Source of the DNA: an uncultured Oscillospiraceae bacterium
Lineage (GTDB): Bacteria > Bacillota > Clostridia > Oscillospirales > Ruminococcaceae
Direction of reading: 5' to 3'
DNA: 41,789 bases
Assembly (NCBI GenBank): GCA_934454435.1
Contig: CAKSGA010000008.1
Span: forward strand, 1 to 41,789
Shown here: positions 18,587-26,418 of the stretch, piece after piece
Layout: each line of letters begins with the position of its first letter
Numbering within the stretch: the first letter of the stretch is position 1
Notes under the pieces: generated by a model
Seen by the model: the letters and a program-made list of their open reading frames with translations, nothing else
What the model was told of the DNA's origin: nothing
Database searches by the model: none
Position numbers and translations under genes: made by a program

Positions 18587-19528
18587 ATTTCTGCTGAATA
18601 TCATGATCACGGAATAATAACAAAAGCAGTCGGGGGCATCTATTATGTAGATGCCCTTTCGGGCTTTGGAGAAACCATGGAGCTCCACCCGGACGGGAGA
18701 ACGCTGAAATGTGCCGCCCGGGGAATATTCCGGCAGAACGGGACAAGCCCCAGTGCCGGAGATATCGTGGAGGTAGTCAGCCAGGAGAACCACGAACCGC
18801 TTATCGCAAAGATACTTCCACGCAGGAATTATCTTGTGCGTCCGCCGCTTGCGAACCTTGACGGCATAGTTTTCGTTATAAGCTGTGCAGACCCGGCACC
18901 GAACCGTTTTATTCTTGATAAGCTGATAGCGATTGCGGACAGCAAGTCCATCGAGCCGATGATAGCATTCACCAAGTGCGACCTTGAACAGGCCGAAGAG
19001 CTTGCGGAGATCTATCGGAACATCGGCATAACGGTCTGCATGGTGAACAATATGACCGGCGAGGGAGCCGACACTGTGCGAAGCTTTATAGACGGCAGAG
19101 TGACTGCGTTTATCGGGAATTCCGGCGTCGGTAAGTCGAGCCTGATGAATTCGCTTTTCCCGCAGCTTTCCCTTGAAACGGCGGTGATAAGCAGAAAACT
19201 GGGAAGGGGAAAGCACACCACCCGCCAGGCTCAGCTTTACCGCCTGAGCGACCTTGATCCGTCCATGACCGGTTACGCCGCTGACACTCCGGGATTTTCC
19301 ACCGTAGATACGGAGCGATACTGCCGCATTCCCGCCAGGGAGCTTGACAACAGCTTCCGTGAGTTTGCCCGGTATGCGGAGAAATGCCGGTTCGCCGACT
19401 GTGCGCACATCAAGGAAAAGGACTGTGCGGTGCGGGCGGCAGCGGAGAGCGGCGAGATAGCCCGTTCCCGCTATGAGAGCTACCTCAGAATGCATGAGGA
19501 AGCCAGTAAGATAAACGACTGGGAGTGA
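18587..19528 (+). CDS. rsgA: Ribosome small-subunit-dependent GTPase RsgA (start unresolved)
   Basis: Circularly permuted GTPase for late 30S maturation. Motifs appear in permuted order: G4 as TKCD, G1 as GNSGVGKSS, G3 as DTPGF, followed by a zinc site with cysteines and a histidine in CRFADCAHIKEKDC. The first standard start is ATG 18677 (with GGAG at 18667-18670), giving 283 residues. But the 22 codons before it, from 18611, encode GIITKAVGGIYYVD, which is the conserved RsgA N-terminal strand. That frame has no ATG, GTG or TTG; an ATT at 18587 lies 6 bases after a strong AGGGGGT site. A one-base deletion after ATG 18603 would also explain it. I drew the gene from the ATT; confidence refers to the gene, not the start. 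Confidence 0.85.
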   Translation: MSAEYHDHGIITKAVGGIYYVDALSGFGETMELHPDGRTLKCAARGIFRQNGTSPSAGDIVEVVSQENHEPLIAKILPRRNYLVRPPLANLDGIVFVISCADPAPNRFILDKLIAIADSKSIEPMIAFTKCDLEQAEELAEIYRNIGITVCMVNNMTGEGADTVRSFIDGRVTAFIGNSGVGKSSLMNSLFPQLSLETAVISRKLGRGKHTTRQAQLYRLSDLDPSMTGYAADTPGFSTVDTERYCRIPARELDNSFREFARYAEKCRFADCAHIKEKDCAVRAAAESGEIARSRYESYLRMHEEASKINDWE

Positions 19529-19532
19529 TCGT

Positions 19533-20141
19533 ATGCCGAAGATATGTTCAATAATATGCGGCTCCCCCGAGGGCAGGCTGACCGGGCGTCCGGAGGGTCT
19601 GATAATATGCGCTGACAGAGGATATGACATAGCCCTTGAGGCGGGAGTGGAGCCTGATGTCATAGTTGGAGATTTTGACAGCTCCGGCATTACTCCGCCG
19701 GAAAATATACGTGTGATAAGGGTAGATCCCGTGAAAGACGACACAGACACTATCCTTGCGTGCGACACGGCGATAGAACAGGGCTGTGACGAGATACGCC
19801 TCTACTGTGCCACCGGCGGCAGACCCGACCACACGATTGCAAACATCCAGACGCTGGAGTACCTGCGTGTGCGTGGAGTCCATGGCGTGATAGTAGGCGA
19901 GCGGTTCAGGATATACCTTGTGCATGAGCGTGAGGTGGTCATTCCGGCATTCAGCGGCTATGTTTCGGTATTCTCATACGGGGAAACATGTATCGTGAGC
20001 GAGTTCGGAATGAAGTACGAGATAGTCCGATACAGGCTGGATAATGCGTTTCCGCTCGGGGTAAGCAACGAGGTCGCCGCTGACGAGGGTCACATAATCG
20101 TCCACGGCGGTACGGCACTGGTCGTCGAGTACTATAACTGA
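19533..20141 (+). CDS. thiN: Thiamine pyrophosphokinase
   Basis: A 202-residue enzyme converting thiamine to thiamine diphosphate with ATP. Family signatures are ICADRGYD near the N-terminus, VGDFDSSG with the metal/ATP-binding aspartates, DPVKDDTDTILA, and ATGGRPDHTIANIQTL. The smaller C-terminal half is the beta-rich thiamine-binding domain. It starts 4 bases after rsgA. In Bacillus the order is rsgA-rpe-thiN-spoVM; here rpe is absent and the spoVM homologue lies about 21.5 kb away. The gene ends at a bidirectional terminator shared with the opposing lipoprotein gene. Confidence 0.94.
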   Translation: MPKICSIICGSPEGRLTGRPEGLIICADRGYDIALEAGVEPDVIVGDFDSSGITPPENIRVIRVDPVKDDTDTILACDTAIEQGCDEIRLYCATGGRPDHTIANIQTLEYLRVRGVHGVIVGERFRIYLVHEREVVIPAFSGYVSVFSYGETCIVSEFGMKYEIVRYRLDNAFPLGVSNEVAADEGHIIVHGGTALVVEYYN

Positions 20142-20154
20142 TTTATGAAATGAA

Positions 20155-20190
20155 AAATGGCTGTAAACTTAATTACAGCCATTTGTTTTT
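20155..20190. terminator. Bidirectional intrinsic terminator between thiN and the beta-helix lipoprotein gene
   Basis: Perfect 12-base arms AAATGGCTGTAA (20155-20166) and TTACAGCCATTT (20173-20184) around a 6-base loop. A T-rich run follows on the plus strand (20186-20190), and the A run before the left arm gives a T run on the minus strand. It serves both convergent genes. Confidence 0.9.
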
Positions 20191-22123
20191 ATGCAGCGTC
20201 CTGGGATGAAGTATTGTCAGACGGAGCGCCGGGGGCGCCGTCTGGAGGGGTAGGAGGATCTCCGTCAGGCTTTTCTCCGGGTCTGCCGAAACTTCCTCCG
20301 GGACCGCCCCAGTTACCTCCATCGTTGCGGCTCCAGGTGCCGCCGCCCGAGCCGGAAGCTCCGCCGCCGCTTACGCCGTCAGTTGCGGTGACAGTTGCAA
20401 GCAGCTCTTCATCGGAATAGACATAGTAGGTTGTGCCGCTGACCAGTTCCGGAGAAGAGAAAATAAGCGACTCGCAGGACTTCGGCGTAACAGCACTGAG
20501 GACAGCGTTGCCTTCTTCGTCCCGGACTTCGATGGTGGTGTCTGCTTCTGCCTTGCCGTATATGGAAATGCAGGGCTGTGAAAGAGTGCTAGGAGCCTGC
20601 GCCATTCCCTTTGAACCAAGTGCGATAAGTGTTCCGCCGCTCAGTGCAAAGGACTGGTCGTAGTCCAGCGCCCCATTGAAGTTGTCAGTCGGGCCAAACA
20701 CGACAAGCGTGCCGCCGCTCATGGAAATGGTGCCGTTGGAGTCGATACCATCGCCGTTGGCATTAGATGTTACACTGCCTCCGGAGATCGTGATATACGG
20801 CGTATAGCCGAGTTCCGTAGAGCTTCCGCCTGCGTTGAGTCCATCATCGAATGCAACAAGACTGATGGTCCCGCCGGAAATTTCAATGCCGGGAGCCTCC
20901 AGACCCTCATAGCTTTTGGAAATGTTTATTTCGCAGCTGTCTATCGTCAGAAGCTCGTCTGCGTGAATGCCGTCATCGCCGGTGGAGAGGTTCAGTACGC
21001 CGCCGGTGATCGTGACCTTTCCGTTCGAGTGAACGGAGTCGTCAGCACAGTCTGCTGTGAGAGTTCCCCCGGTCATGGTTATGGTGGTTCCGGCTTTGAC
21101 GCCTTTCATGCTCTCAACGCTTTCGCCGGAGCTGTCAGTCATCTGGCTGAAATCAAAACTGCTGCTTCCGTCTGTGGAGAAATCCCCGAAACGTCCGCCG
21201 CCAAAACCGCCGAAACCGCCCATTTCTGATTTGAACTCCACCTCGGCGCTTCCGCCGCCTGCGGTGATGTTTATTTCGCCGTCAGAAATGTTCAGCGCAG
21301 TTTCCGCCTGAATTCCATCGTTTCCGCTTACAATGTTGATGACACCGCCGGTTATGCTGACATATCCCTTGGAGCTGTCGCTGGAGTTCGTGGATTTGAG
21401 CCCGTCAAGACCGCTGTTGACTTTGATGTTTCCGGCTGCAACAAGGAGATAATCCTTGCCGATCATGCCGTCCTCAACGGCGTTGACGGTAACGTTGCCG
21501 CCGCAGAGCTTCAGTCCGTCCTTACTCTTTATGCCGTCCTTGTATGCGCCGTTGACCGTCAGAGAGCCCTCGCCATTTATAACGAGGGTGTCCCGGGAGA
21601 ACAGCGCCGCCCCGGTGCTGTCAGCTTCGTCTGCGGAATATTCGGTGCCGTCCGAAAGGGAATTCTGCGTGTTGGAGTTGAGCGTGATGGTGAGCTTGTC
21701 AGATTTCTCGCACAGAATAGCCGGACCACTCTTGCAGGTAAGTTCAAGACCGTTCAGTACGAGGTATACATCATCGTCCTTGGTGCAGTCGATGATGATC
21801 TGTCCGTCTGCGCAGCTTCCGGAAACCGAATAGCTCCCGGCTGCGGAAATGGTGACAGTGTTCCCGTTGGCGGAAACTCCGCTGCCCATGCACTGTACGC
21901 CAGATGATGTAAAGGCTATTGCGCTGGAGCATTCCGACGACGGTGACAGGTCCTTGTCAGAGGCCTGATGAAAGGAAAGCTGAGCCGTATCTGCTGTTTC
22001 CCCCGTAGGCTGAGCAGTGGGGGCGCTGTCCGGAATATCCGATGAAGTTTCGTTGCTGCAGCCTGTATTAACTGAAAGTGCAAGTGAGCATAAAGCTGCC
22101 AGCACCCTGTAGCCAGATCTCAT
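20189..22123 (-). CDS. Secreted beta-helix lipoprotein, carbohydrate-binding DUF4353 (Cthe_2159-like) type
   Basis: A 644-residue exported protein. The N-terminus has a hydrophobic signal segment ending VNTGC with Cys22 as the probable lipidation site (Asn at -3 is unusual). The body consists of many ISGGxxxVxxxDDGI-like coils with Gly-Asp-Gly-Ile turns, the pattern of a right-handed parallel beta-helix. Two low-complexity parts stand out: a Gly/Phe/Ser-rich insertion near residues 300-345 and a Gly-then-Pro-rich tail (last 60 residues). Characterised relatives bind cellulose or acidic sugars. AAGGAG lies 7 bases before ATG. It is the last gene of an operon with the DUF4956 and VTC genes. Its ligand here is unknown. 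Confidence 0.88.
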   Translation of the reverse strand: MRSGYRVLAALCSLALSVNTGCSNETSSDIPDSAPTAQPTGETADTAQLSFHQASDKDLSPSSECSSAIAFTSSGVQCMGSGVSANGNTVTISAAGSYSVSGSCADGQIIIDCTKDDDVYLVLNGLELTCKSGPAILCEKSDKLTITLNSNTQNSLSDGTEYSADEADSTGAALFSRDTLVINGEGSLTVNGAYKDGIKSKDGLKLCGGNVTVNAVEDGMIGKDYLLVAAGNIKVNSGLDGLKSTNSSDSSKGYVSITGGVINIVSGNDGIQAETALNISDGEINITAGGGSAEVEFKSEMGGFGGFGGGRFGDFSTDGSSSFDFSQMTDSSGESVESMKGVKAGTTITMTGGTLTADCADDSVHSNGKVTITGGVLNLSTGDDGIHADELLTIDSCEINISKSYEGLEAPGIEISGGTISLVAFDDGLNAGGSSTELGYTPYITISGGSVTSNANGDGIDSNGTISMSGGTLVVFGPTDNFNGALDYDQSFALSGGTLIALGSKGMAQAPSTLSQPCISIYGKAEADTTIEVRDEEGNAVLSAVTPKSCESLIFSSPELVSGTTYYVYSDEELLATVTATDGVSGGGASGSGGGTWSRNDGGNWGGPGGSFGRPGEKPDGDPPTPPDGAPGAPSDNTSSQDAA

Positions 22124-22158
22124 AATGGTACTCCTTAGTCCTTGCTGAAATGGTGTGC

Positions 22159-22830
22159 TTAAAGTGCGTCTGTCGAGTCAGGTGCAAGACCGATCGAAAT
22201 TGCGAGGTTGCCGTTCCTGGTGCGGAGGTTGTCGATCAGTTCCTTTTCCCGGGAGGGGTCCTTTTCAACGATTTCGTAGCGCAGGTCGAAAAGTGTTCCC
22301 ATTGCGGTGGTCTTGACCATGACGAGCTCATGAGAGGCAAGGTATTCGTCAAAGATATCGGTGAATGCGTCTGTGAAGTTCATGCTTTCAGGGATAGTAA
22401 TGCGGAGCTGTTTTTTCCTGCGGGGCTCGCTGAACCAGGGCACAAGCCCGAGCACGGCGAGAACGATCCCCACCAGAACTGCAAGAAGCACTGCGAAAGC
22501 GATATATCCCATACCGGTCGCAAGACCGATACACATGCTGTAGAAAATGAAGCAGATATCCCGTGCATTTCCCGGGACTGAACGGAAGCGAACCAGGCTG
22601 AAGGCTCCCATGACTGCAACGCCGGCGCCGACGGAGCCGTTCACCATCATGATGACGGTCTGTACAAGGGCAGGCAGGACGATCAGCGTAATGAAAAGGT
22701 TGCCGGAATATTTTTTCGTGCCGATCCTGTAAAGAAAAGCTGCGAGAATGCCGAGTGAAAGGGAAATGCCGGTGCATATGAGCGAGGTGCCAAGGTCGAG
22801 CCCCTCGGCGGGAATTATCGTGTCAAACAT
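22159..22830 (-). CDS. DUF4956 membrane protein
   Basis: A 223-residue protein with about four membrane segments in the first 140 residues and a soluble C-terminal domain. The signature GAFSLVRFRSVPG followed by ARDICFIFYSM is diagnostic of DUF4956. The function is not known; the family is nearly always found beside VTC-domain proteins and often beside CotH or beta-helix surface proteins, as here. ATG 22830 has GGAG about 10 bases upstream and sits 17 bases after the VTC gene. The soluble tail has a ferredoxin-like, ACT-like predicted look, which I offer only as an impression. Confidence 0.92.
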   Translation of the reverse strand: MFDTIIPAEGLDLGTSLICTGISLSLGILAAFLYRIGTKKYSGNLFITLIVLPALVQTVIMMVNGSVGAGVAVMGAFSLVRFRSVPGNARDICFIFYSMCIGLATGMGYIAFAVLLAVLVGIVLAVLGLVPWFSEPRRKKQLRITIPESMNFTDAFTDIFDEYLASHELVMVKTTAMGTLFDLRYEIVEKDPSREKELIDNLRTRNGNLAISIGLAPDSTDAL

Positions 22831-22847
22831 AAGAAATCACTCCGTGG

Positions 22848-23576
22848 TCAGACGACCTCCGCCCGGCAGGCGGACAGCCCTTCAAGGTAGGCTTCACCGT
22901 ATTTTGAGAAAGAGCCTGGAACAAGCGAGAGCTCAGACAGCATATGAACCAGCCACGTTGGAAATGCAGTTGCAGATTTTATCTCCATAACGCTGTATGG
23001 CTGGCAGTCGAGACGTTTTCCATGCGTTCCCCGGCGCATATCAAGTTCATCCGTGCGGTACCGAATGTTGTTGTCCAGCGTGAGCCGGAGCTCCGGGTCG
23101 TCCTTGCCGTGATAGGCACGTCGGTCATAGAAAACTGCGGCTGTGGGGGAGAGGGCGTAGCTCTTCATCAGCCAGTCTATCTCCTGTATCACCTGGCGGT
23201 CGTTGAATATCGTGAATTCAGGTATGACGCCGTTGGTGAGATACTGCGCCGCTTTTGCGTAAGTTGTCTTTATACGCCGTTTGTAGACAACGCCATCGTA
23301 TTTCTTCTTGATCTCAAGGAAAGCTACGCTGCTGTCGGTGGGTGTGTTGTAGGTACGCAGCCTGACCTTTTGCTTGTATACGGGTTTAGCCAGGGAGGTC
23401 CGTATAAGCAGGCCGTCCGGGCTGTCGCAGTAAAGCGAGCCGTTGGTCTGCTGTGAGAAAACGTCCTCTTCCATATGTTCGGCGATGATACGGAGCACTG
23501 CCGCTTCAAGTTCTTCACTGAGGAGGTACTTTATTTCCCGCCGCATGAATGTGTTTGCGTAAGCCGTTTTACTCAC
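22848..23576 (-). CDS. VTC-domain (polyphosphate polymerase-like) protein
   Basis: A 242-residue cytoplasmic protein of the VTC/CYTH-like tunnel family, related to the catalytic domain of yeast polyphosphate polymerase Vtc4. Tunnel-lining charged motifs are present in order: MRREIKYLL (11-19), YKQKVRLRTY with K68, K70, R72 and R74, LEIKKKYDGVVYKRR with E88 through R101, FYDRRAY, LTLDNNIRYR, VMEIKSATAFP and FSKYGEAYL. The charged pattern looks intact, so catalysis is plausible. I chose GTG 23576, which supplies the usual short lead (SKTAYANTF) and fits an mRNA starting after the TATAAT at 23601-23606. ATG 23546 is the alternative. Confidence 0.87.
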   Translation of the reverse strand: MSKTAYANTFMRREIKYLLSEELEAAVLRIIAEHMEEDVFSQQTNGSLYCDSPDGLLIRTSLAKPVYKQKVRLRTYNTPTDSSVAFLEIKKKYDGVVYKRRIKTTYAKAAQYLTNGVIPEFTIFNDRQVIQEIDWLMKSYALSPTAAVFYDRRAYHGKDDPELRLTLDNNIRYRTDELDMRRGTHGKRLDCQPYSVMEIKSATAFPTWLVHMLSELSLVPGSFSKYGEAYLEGLSACRAEVV

Positions 23577-23600
23577 TCCCTGTCTGTTCCTGATGGTAAA

Positions 23601-23606
23601 ATTATA
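23601..23606 (-). promoter_or_regulatory. Possible -10 element for the VTC/DUF4956/lipoprotein operon
   Basis: A perfect TATAAT on the minus strand, 24 bases upstream of the chosen GTG start. No good -35 hexamer is found at 16-18 bases, so the promoter may need an activator, or the match may be chance in AT-rich DNA. Confidence 0.35.
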
Positions 23607-23698
23607 TCGCACTAATGTGACAGTTTTATGATAGTCTATAAAGCATTTCGGGGGGCTGGGAAAAAAACATGCAATAAAATTGTGCATATTGCCAGACA

Positions 23699-23733
23699 GA
23701 AAAAAGAAAGCGGCAGATCACTCCGCCGCTTCT
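23699..23733 (-). terminator. Intrinsic terminator downstream of queA
   Basis: On the minus strand AGAAGCGGC (23733-23725) pairs with GCCGCTTTCT (23714-23705), followed by a run of T (23705-23700). It isolates queA from the VTC operon that continues on the same strand. Confidence 0.85.
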
Positions 23734-23752
23734 GTTTATTTATATATAGATG

Positions 23753-24847
23753 TCAGACCTTGATATCGCCAATGAACATACTATCACCAAACGAAAAGAA
23801 GCGATAGCGTTCCTGCACGGCGACTTCATATGCGTGGAGCGTCTTTTCACGCCCGAGGAAAGCGCTGACAAGCATTATGAGCGTGCTTTCCGGCAGGTGG
23901 AAGTTAGTTATCAGCCCGTCTATCACCTTGAACTCATAGCCTGGATATATGAATATTCCGGTGTCCTGGGTGAGGATAGGGGAGCTCGACCCGGTGAGCG
24001 GCGCTGTTCCCTTATCTGCTTCAGTCGGTGTGAACAGCTCAGGCTGGACTCCTGCTGCGGACTCCAGGGTGCGGCAGGAGGTCGTACCGACTGAGATGAC
24101 ACGTCCGCCGTTTGCTTTGCAGCGCCGGATCTTCTGGGCGGTCATCTCAGGAACGGAGTAATGCTCAACATGCATTTTGTGGTCGAGTATATTGTCCTCC
24201 TTGACCGGGCGGAAAGTCCCCAGCCCTACATGCAGGGTGACATAAGCGGTGTCCACACCCTTGTCTGCGAGCTTCCTGAACACGTTCTCTGTAAAGTGCA
24301 GACCGGCTGTGGGAGCTGCAGCAGAGCCGGTTTCACGGCAGTATATCGTGTTGTAGCGGTCCTTGTTCTGGAGCTTCTCGGTGATGTAGGGCGGCAGCGG
24401 CATCTGACCTATCCGGTCGAGAATGTCGAAGAAGTCCCCCTCGAACGAGAAGCGGACTATACGGTTCCCATCGTCCACAACGTCAAGGACTTCAGCGGAA
24501 AGTCCCTCCGGGAAATCAACGATAGCGCCGGGTTTCAGGCGCTTTCCCGGGTGTACGAGGGTTTCCCACTCGGTCAGGCTGAGCCGCTTCAGCAGAAGGA
24601 ATTCCACGTGTCCGCCGCTGCCACGTTTCGTGCCGTAAATTCGTGCCGGAAACACCTTGCTGTCGTTCATGACCAGCAGGTCGCCGGGGCGCAGGTACTG
24701 GTCTATATTGTAGAAATGATCGTGGGTTATCTCGCCGGTGGTGCGGTCTATCGCCATCAGCCGGGAGCTGTCACGGGGTTCCACCGGAGTCTGTGCGATC
24801 AGCTCCTCCGGGAGCTCATAGTTGAAATCTGATTTTAACATTGTCAT
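23753..24847 (-). CDS. queA: S-adenosylmethionine:tRNA ribosyltransferase-isomerase
   Basis: A 364-residue QueA that transfers the ribosyl group of SAM onto preQ1-34 of tRNA to form epoxyqueuosine. Hallmarks: [14 protein letters not shown] at the N-terminus, [57 protein letters not shown] and [17 protein letters not shown]. The start is ATG 24847 with AAAGGA 9 bases upstream; an upstream in-frame reading would begin before the promoter -10. Together with tgt it gives two queuosine-pathway steps in the window. It is a single-gene unit with its own promoter and terminator. Confidence 0.96.
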   Translation of the reverse strand: MTMLKSDFNYELPEELIAQTPVEPRDSSRLMAIDRTTGEITHDHFYNIDQYLRPGDLLVMNDSKVFPARIYGTKRGSGGHVEFLLLKRLSLTEWETLVHPGKRLKPGAIVDFPEGLSAEVLDVVDDGNRIVRFSFEGDFFDILDRIGQMPLPPYITEKLQNKDRYNTIYCRETGSAAAPTAGLHFTENVFRKLADKGVDTAYVTLHVGLGTFRPVKEDNILDHKMHVEHYSVPEMTAQKIRRCKANGGRVISVGTTSCRTLESAAGVQPELFTPTEADKGTAPLTGSSSPILTQDTGIFIYPGYEFKVIDGLITNFHLPESTLIMLVSAFLGREKTLHAYEVAVQERYRFFSFGDSMFIGDIKV

Positions 24848-24885
24848 ATCATACATTCCTTTGTCATAAATTATACATATATCAT

Positions 24886-24914
24886 ATTGTACCATAAATC
24901 GCCGGATAAATCAA
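24886..24914 (-). promoter_or_regulatory. Predicted promoter of queA
   Basis: On the minus strand TTGATT (24914-24909), a 17-base spacer and TACAAT (24891-24886), with TGG immediately before the -10 as an extended element. The A/T-rich leader also contains a TATAAT nearer the gene that may contribute. Confidence 0.65.
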
Positions 24915-24981
24915 TTTTTCTGTGTTGTGAATTATCAACAAAATCAACGCTGTAATTGAAGAATATTTATACGAATGGGGG

Positions 24982-25010
24982 TTGACAACATTGCTGTTAT
25001 GTGGTAAAAT
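24982..25010 (+). promoter_or_regulatory. Strong sigma-A promoter of the lysine-riboswitch operon
   Basis: TTGACA at 24982-24987, a 17-base spacer and TAAAAT at 25005-25010 with TGTGG before it (extended -10). Transcription should start near 25017, a few bases before the leader hairpin and L-box aptamer. It diverges from the queA promoter. Confidence 0.85.
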
Positions 25011-25019
25011 ACTAATATA

Positions 25020-25039
25020 TCGGTGCAGTGCTGCACCGA
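25020..25039 (+). repeat. Short perfect inverted repeat at the very 5' end of the leader RNA
   Basis: TCGGTGCAG (25020-25028) and CTGCACCGA (25031-25039) flank two bases. As RNA it would make a stem of about 8 base pairs with a tetraloop within a few bases of the predicted transcript start, before the aptamer. Confidence 0.7.
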
Positions 25040-25207
25040 GCTGATAGAGGAGCGGAAAAGATCAGTAGCGCCGCCATTCCGGTCTGCGGAGACCGGCTGC
25101 GTGAAAGGCTTACCGCCGAAGAATGCATATTCCGTGATGTGCATGTCTGGCTGTGCGTCAAACAGGCGTCCGGTTGTCATCGGTCTGATGGAGAGCTATC
25201 GCATACC
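25040..25207 (+). ncRNA. Lysine riboswitch (L-box) aptamer
   Basis: A cis-acting leader that senses lysine. Conserved L-box blocks are in order: GATAGAGGAGCGGA (from 25043), an AGTAG junction, GGCTGCGTGAAAGG, CCGCCGAAG, CTGGCTGTGCGT, and GGAGAGCTATCGC, whose CTATC closes helix P1 with GATAG at 25043-25047. About 165 bases is the normal size. With the terminator that follows, it should stop transcription when lysine is plentiful and allow expression of asd-dapA-dapB and the two downstream genes when it is scarce. The 420-base gap between queA and asd is explained by this element, the two promoters and the terminator; there is no credible gene in it. Confidence 0.92.
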
Positions 25208-25227
25208 AATACGATATTGCCTTGGCA

Positions 25228-25255
25228 GCCGATGATTTACCCTCATCGGCTTTTT
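25228..25255 (+). terminator. Riboswitch expression-platform terminator
   Basis: GCCGATGA (25228-25235) pairs perfectly with TCATCGGC (25243-25250) around a 7-base loop and is followed by TTTTT (25251-25255), 60 bases before asd. It is the attenuator hairpin of the lysine riboswitch. Confidence 0.92.
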
Positions 25256-25315
25256 ATGTAAATACGGGGCTGGCTTTGCGGTCAGGCTCCTAAAAAGAGA
25301 AAGGAAACAACACTC

Positions 25316-26398
25316 ATGAAAGAAAAGTACAATGTCGGTATAATCGGCGCAACAGGTATGGTAGGTCAGCGCTTCGCTACCCTGCTGGAGAACCACCCCT
25401 GGTTCCATGTGGTTGCCCTCGCAGCTTCTCCCCGTTCCGCTGGCAAGACCTATAAAGAGGCGGTCGGCAGCCGCTGGCTGATGGATACTCCCATGCCCAA
25501 GAGCATGGAGGACATTGTTATCATGGACGCTTCTGCCGATGTTCAGAAGATCGCTTCCATGGTTGACTTCGTTTTCTGCGCAGTTGATATGAAAAAGGAC
25601 GAGATCAGGGCTCTTGAGGAGCAGTATGCAAAGGCTGAGTGCCCCGTAATGTCCAATAACTCCGCAAACCGCTTCACTCCTGACGTTCCCATGATCATTC
25701 CTGAGGTCAACGCTGATCATGCTGCCATCATCGATGCACAGAAGAAGCGCCTCGGCACAAAGCGTGGCTTCATTTCCGTAAAGTCCAACTGCTCTATCCA
25801 GAGCTATGTTCCGGCTCTCTCTCCGCTGAGAAAGTTCGGCATCAAGAACATACTTGCCTGCACATACCAGGCTATCTCCGGCGCCGGCAAGACCTTCGAG
25901 ACCTGGCCTGAGATGGTAGATAACCTCATTCCGTACATCGGCGGTGAGGAAGAGAAGTCCGAGCAGGAGCCCCTGAAGGTCTGGGGCCACATCGAGGGCA
26001 ATGAGATAGTTAAGGCTCAGTCCCCGCTGATCACTACCCAGTGCCTGAGAGTTCCGGTTTCCAACGGCCATTTCGCAGCCGTATTCGTAAACTTCGAGAA
26101 CAAGCCCTCCATGGACGAGATCAAGAAGATCTGGGCTGAGTACGCAGGCGAGCCCCAGGCTCTGAAGCTGCCCTCCGCTCCGAAGCAGTTCATTCACTAT
26201 TTTGAAGAGGACAACATGCCCCAGGCTAAGCTCCACCGCAACCTTGAGGGTGGTATGGCAGTTTCTGTCGGCAGACTTCGTCCTGACACAATGTTCGATT
26301 ACAAGTTCGTATGCCTGTCCCACAACACCCTGAGAGGTGCTGCCGGCGGTGCGGTTGAAATGGCTGAGCTGCTCGCTGCAAAGGGCTATCTGGACTGA
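25316..26398 (+). CDS. asd: Aspartate-semialdehyde dehydrogenase (archaeal/fungal-type subfamily)
   Basis: A 360-residue enzyme that reduces aspartyl phosphate to aspartate semialdehyde with NADPH, feeding lysine/DAP, threonine and methionine synthesis. The N-terminal GIIGATGMVGQRF binds NADP. The active-site Cys159 lies in VKSNCSIQSY, followed by CTYQAISGAGK; these forms belong to the archaeal/fungal-like subfamily rather than the classical E. coli type. It is first in an operon controlled by the lysine riboswitch, with GAAAGGAA before ATG. No aspartokinase gene is present in the operon, so aspartyl phosphate must come from a gene elsewhere. Confidence 0.96.
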   Translation: MKEKYNVGIIGATGMVGQRFATLLENHPWFHVVALAASPRSAGKTYKEAVGSRWLMDTPMPKSMEDIVIMDASADVQKIASMVDFVFCAVDMKKDEIRALEEQYAKAECPVMSNNSANRFTPDVPMIIPEVNADHAAIIDAQKKRLGTKRGFISVKSNCSIQSYVPALSPLRKFGIKNILACTYQAISGAGKTFETWPEMVDNLIPYIGGEEEKSEQEPLKVWGHIEGNEIVKAQSPLITTQCLRVPVSNGHFAAVFVNFENKPSMDEIKKIWAEYAGEPQALKLPSAPKQFIHYFEEDNMPQAKLHRNLEGGMAVSVGRLRPDTMFDYKFVCLSHNTLRGAAGGAVEMAELLAAKGYLD

Positions 26399-26418
26399 TC
26401 TCCGCTGAAAGGATCCCT

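Noticed and set aside
18509..19768. 419-codon minus-strand open frame opposite rsgA
   Set aside because: Spans three real plus-strand genes and has no recognisable protein features.
20157..20420. Proline-rich plus-strand open frame opposite the lipoprotein tail
   Set aside because: It is the complement of the Gly-rich tail and starts inside the terminator hairpin.
25023..25261. Small open frames in the queA-asd gap
   Set aside because: They overlap the conserved lysine riboswitch and terminator and have no ribosome binding site.
25196..26323. 375-codon minus-strand open frame opposite asd
   Set aside because: Antisense to asd and crosses the riboswitch terminator; no family features.
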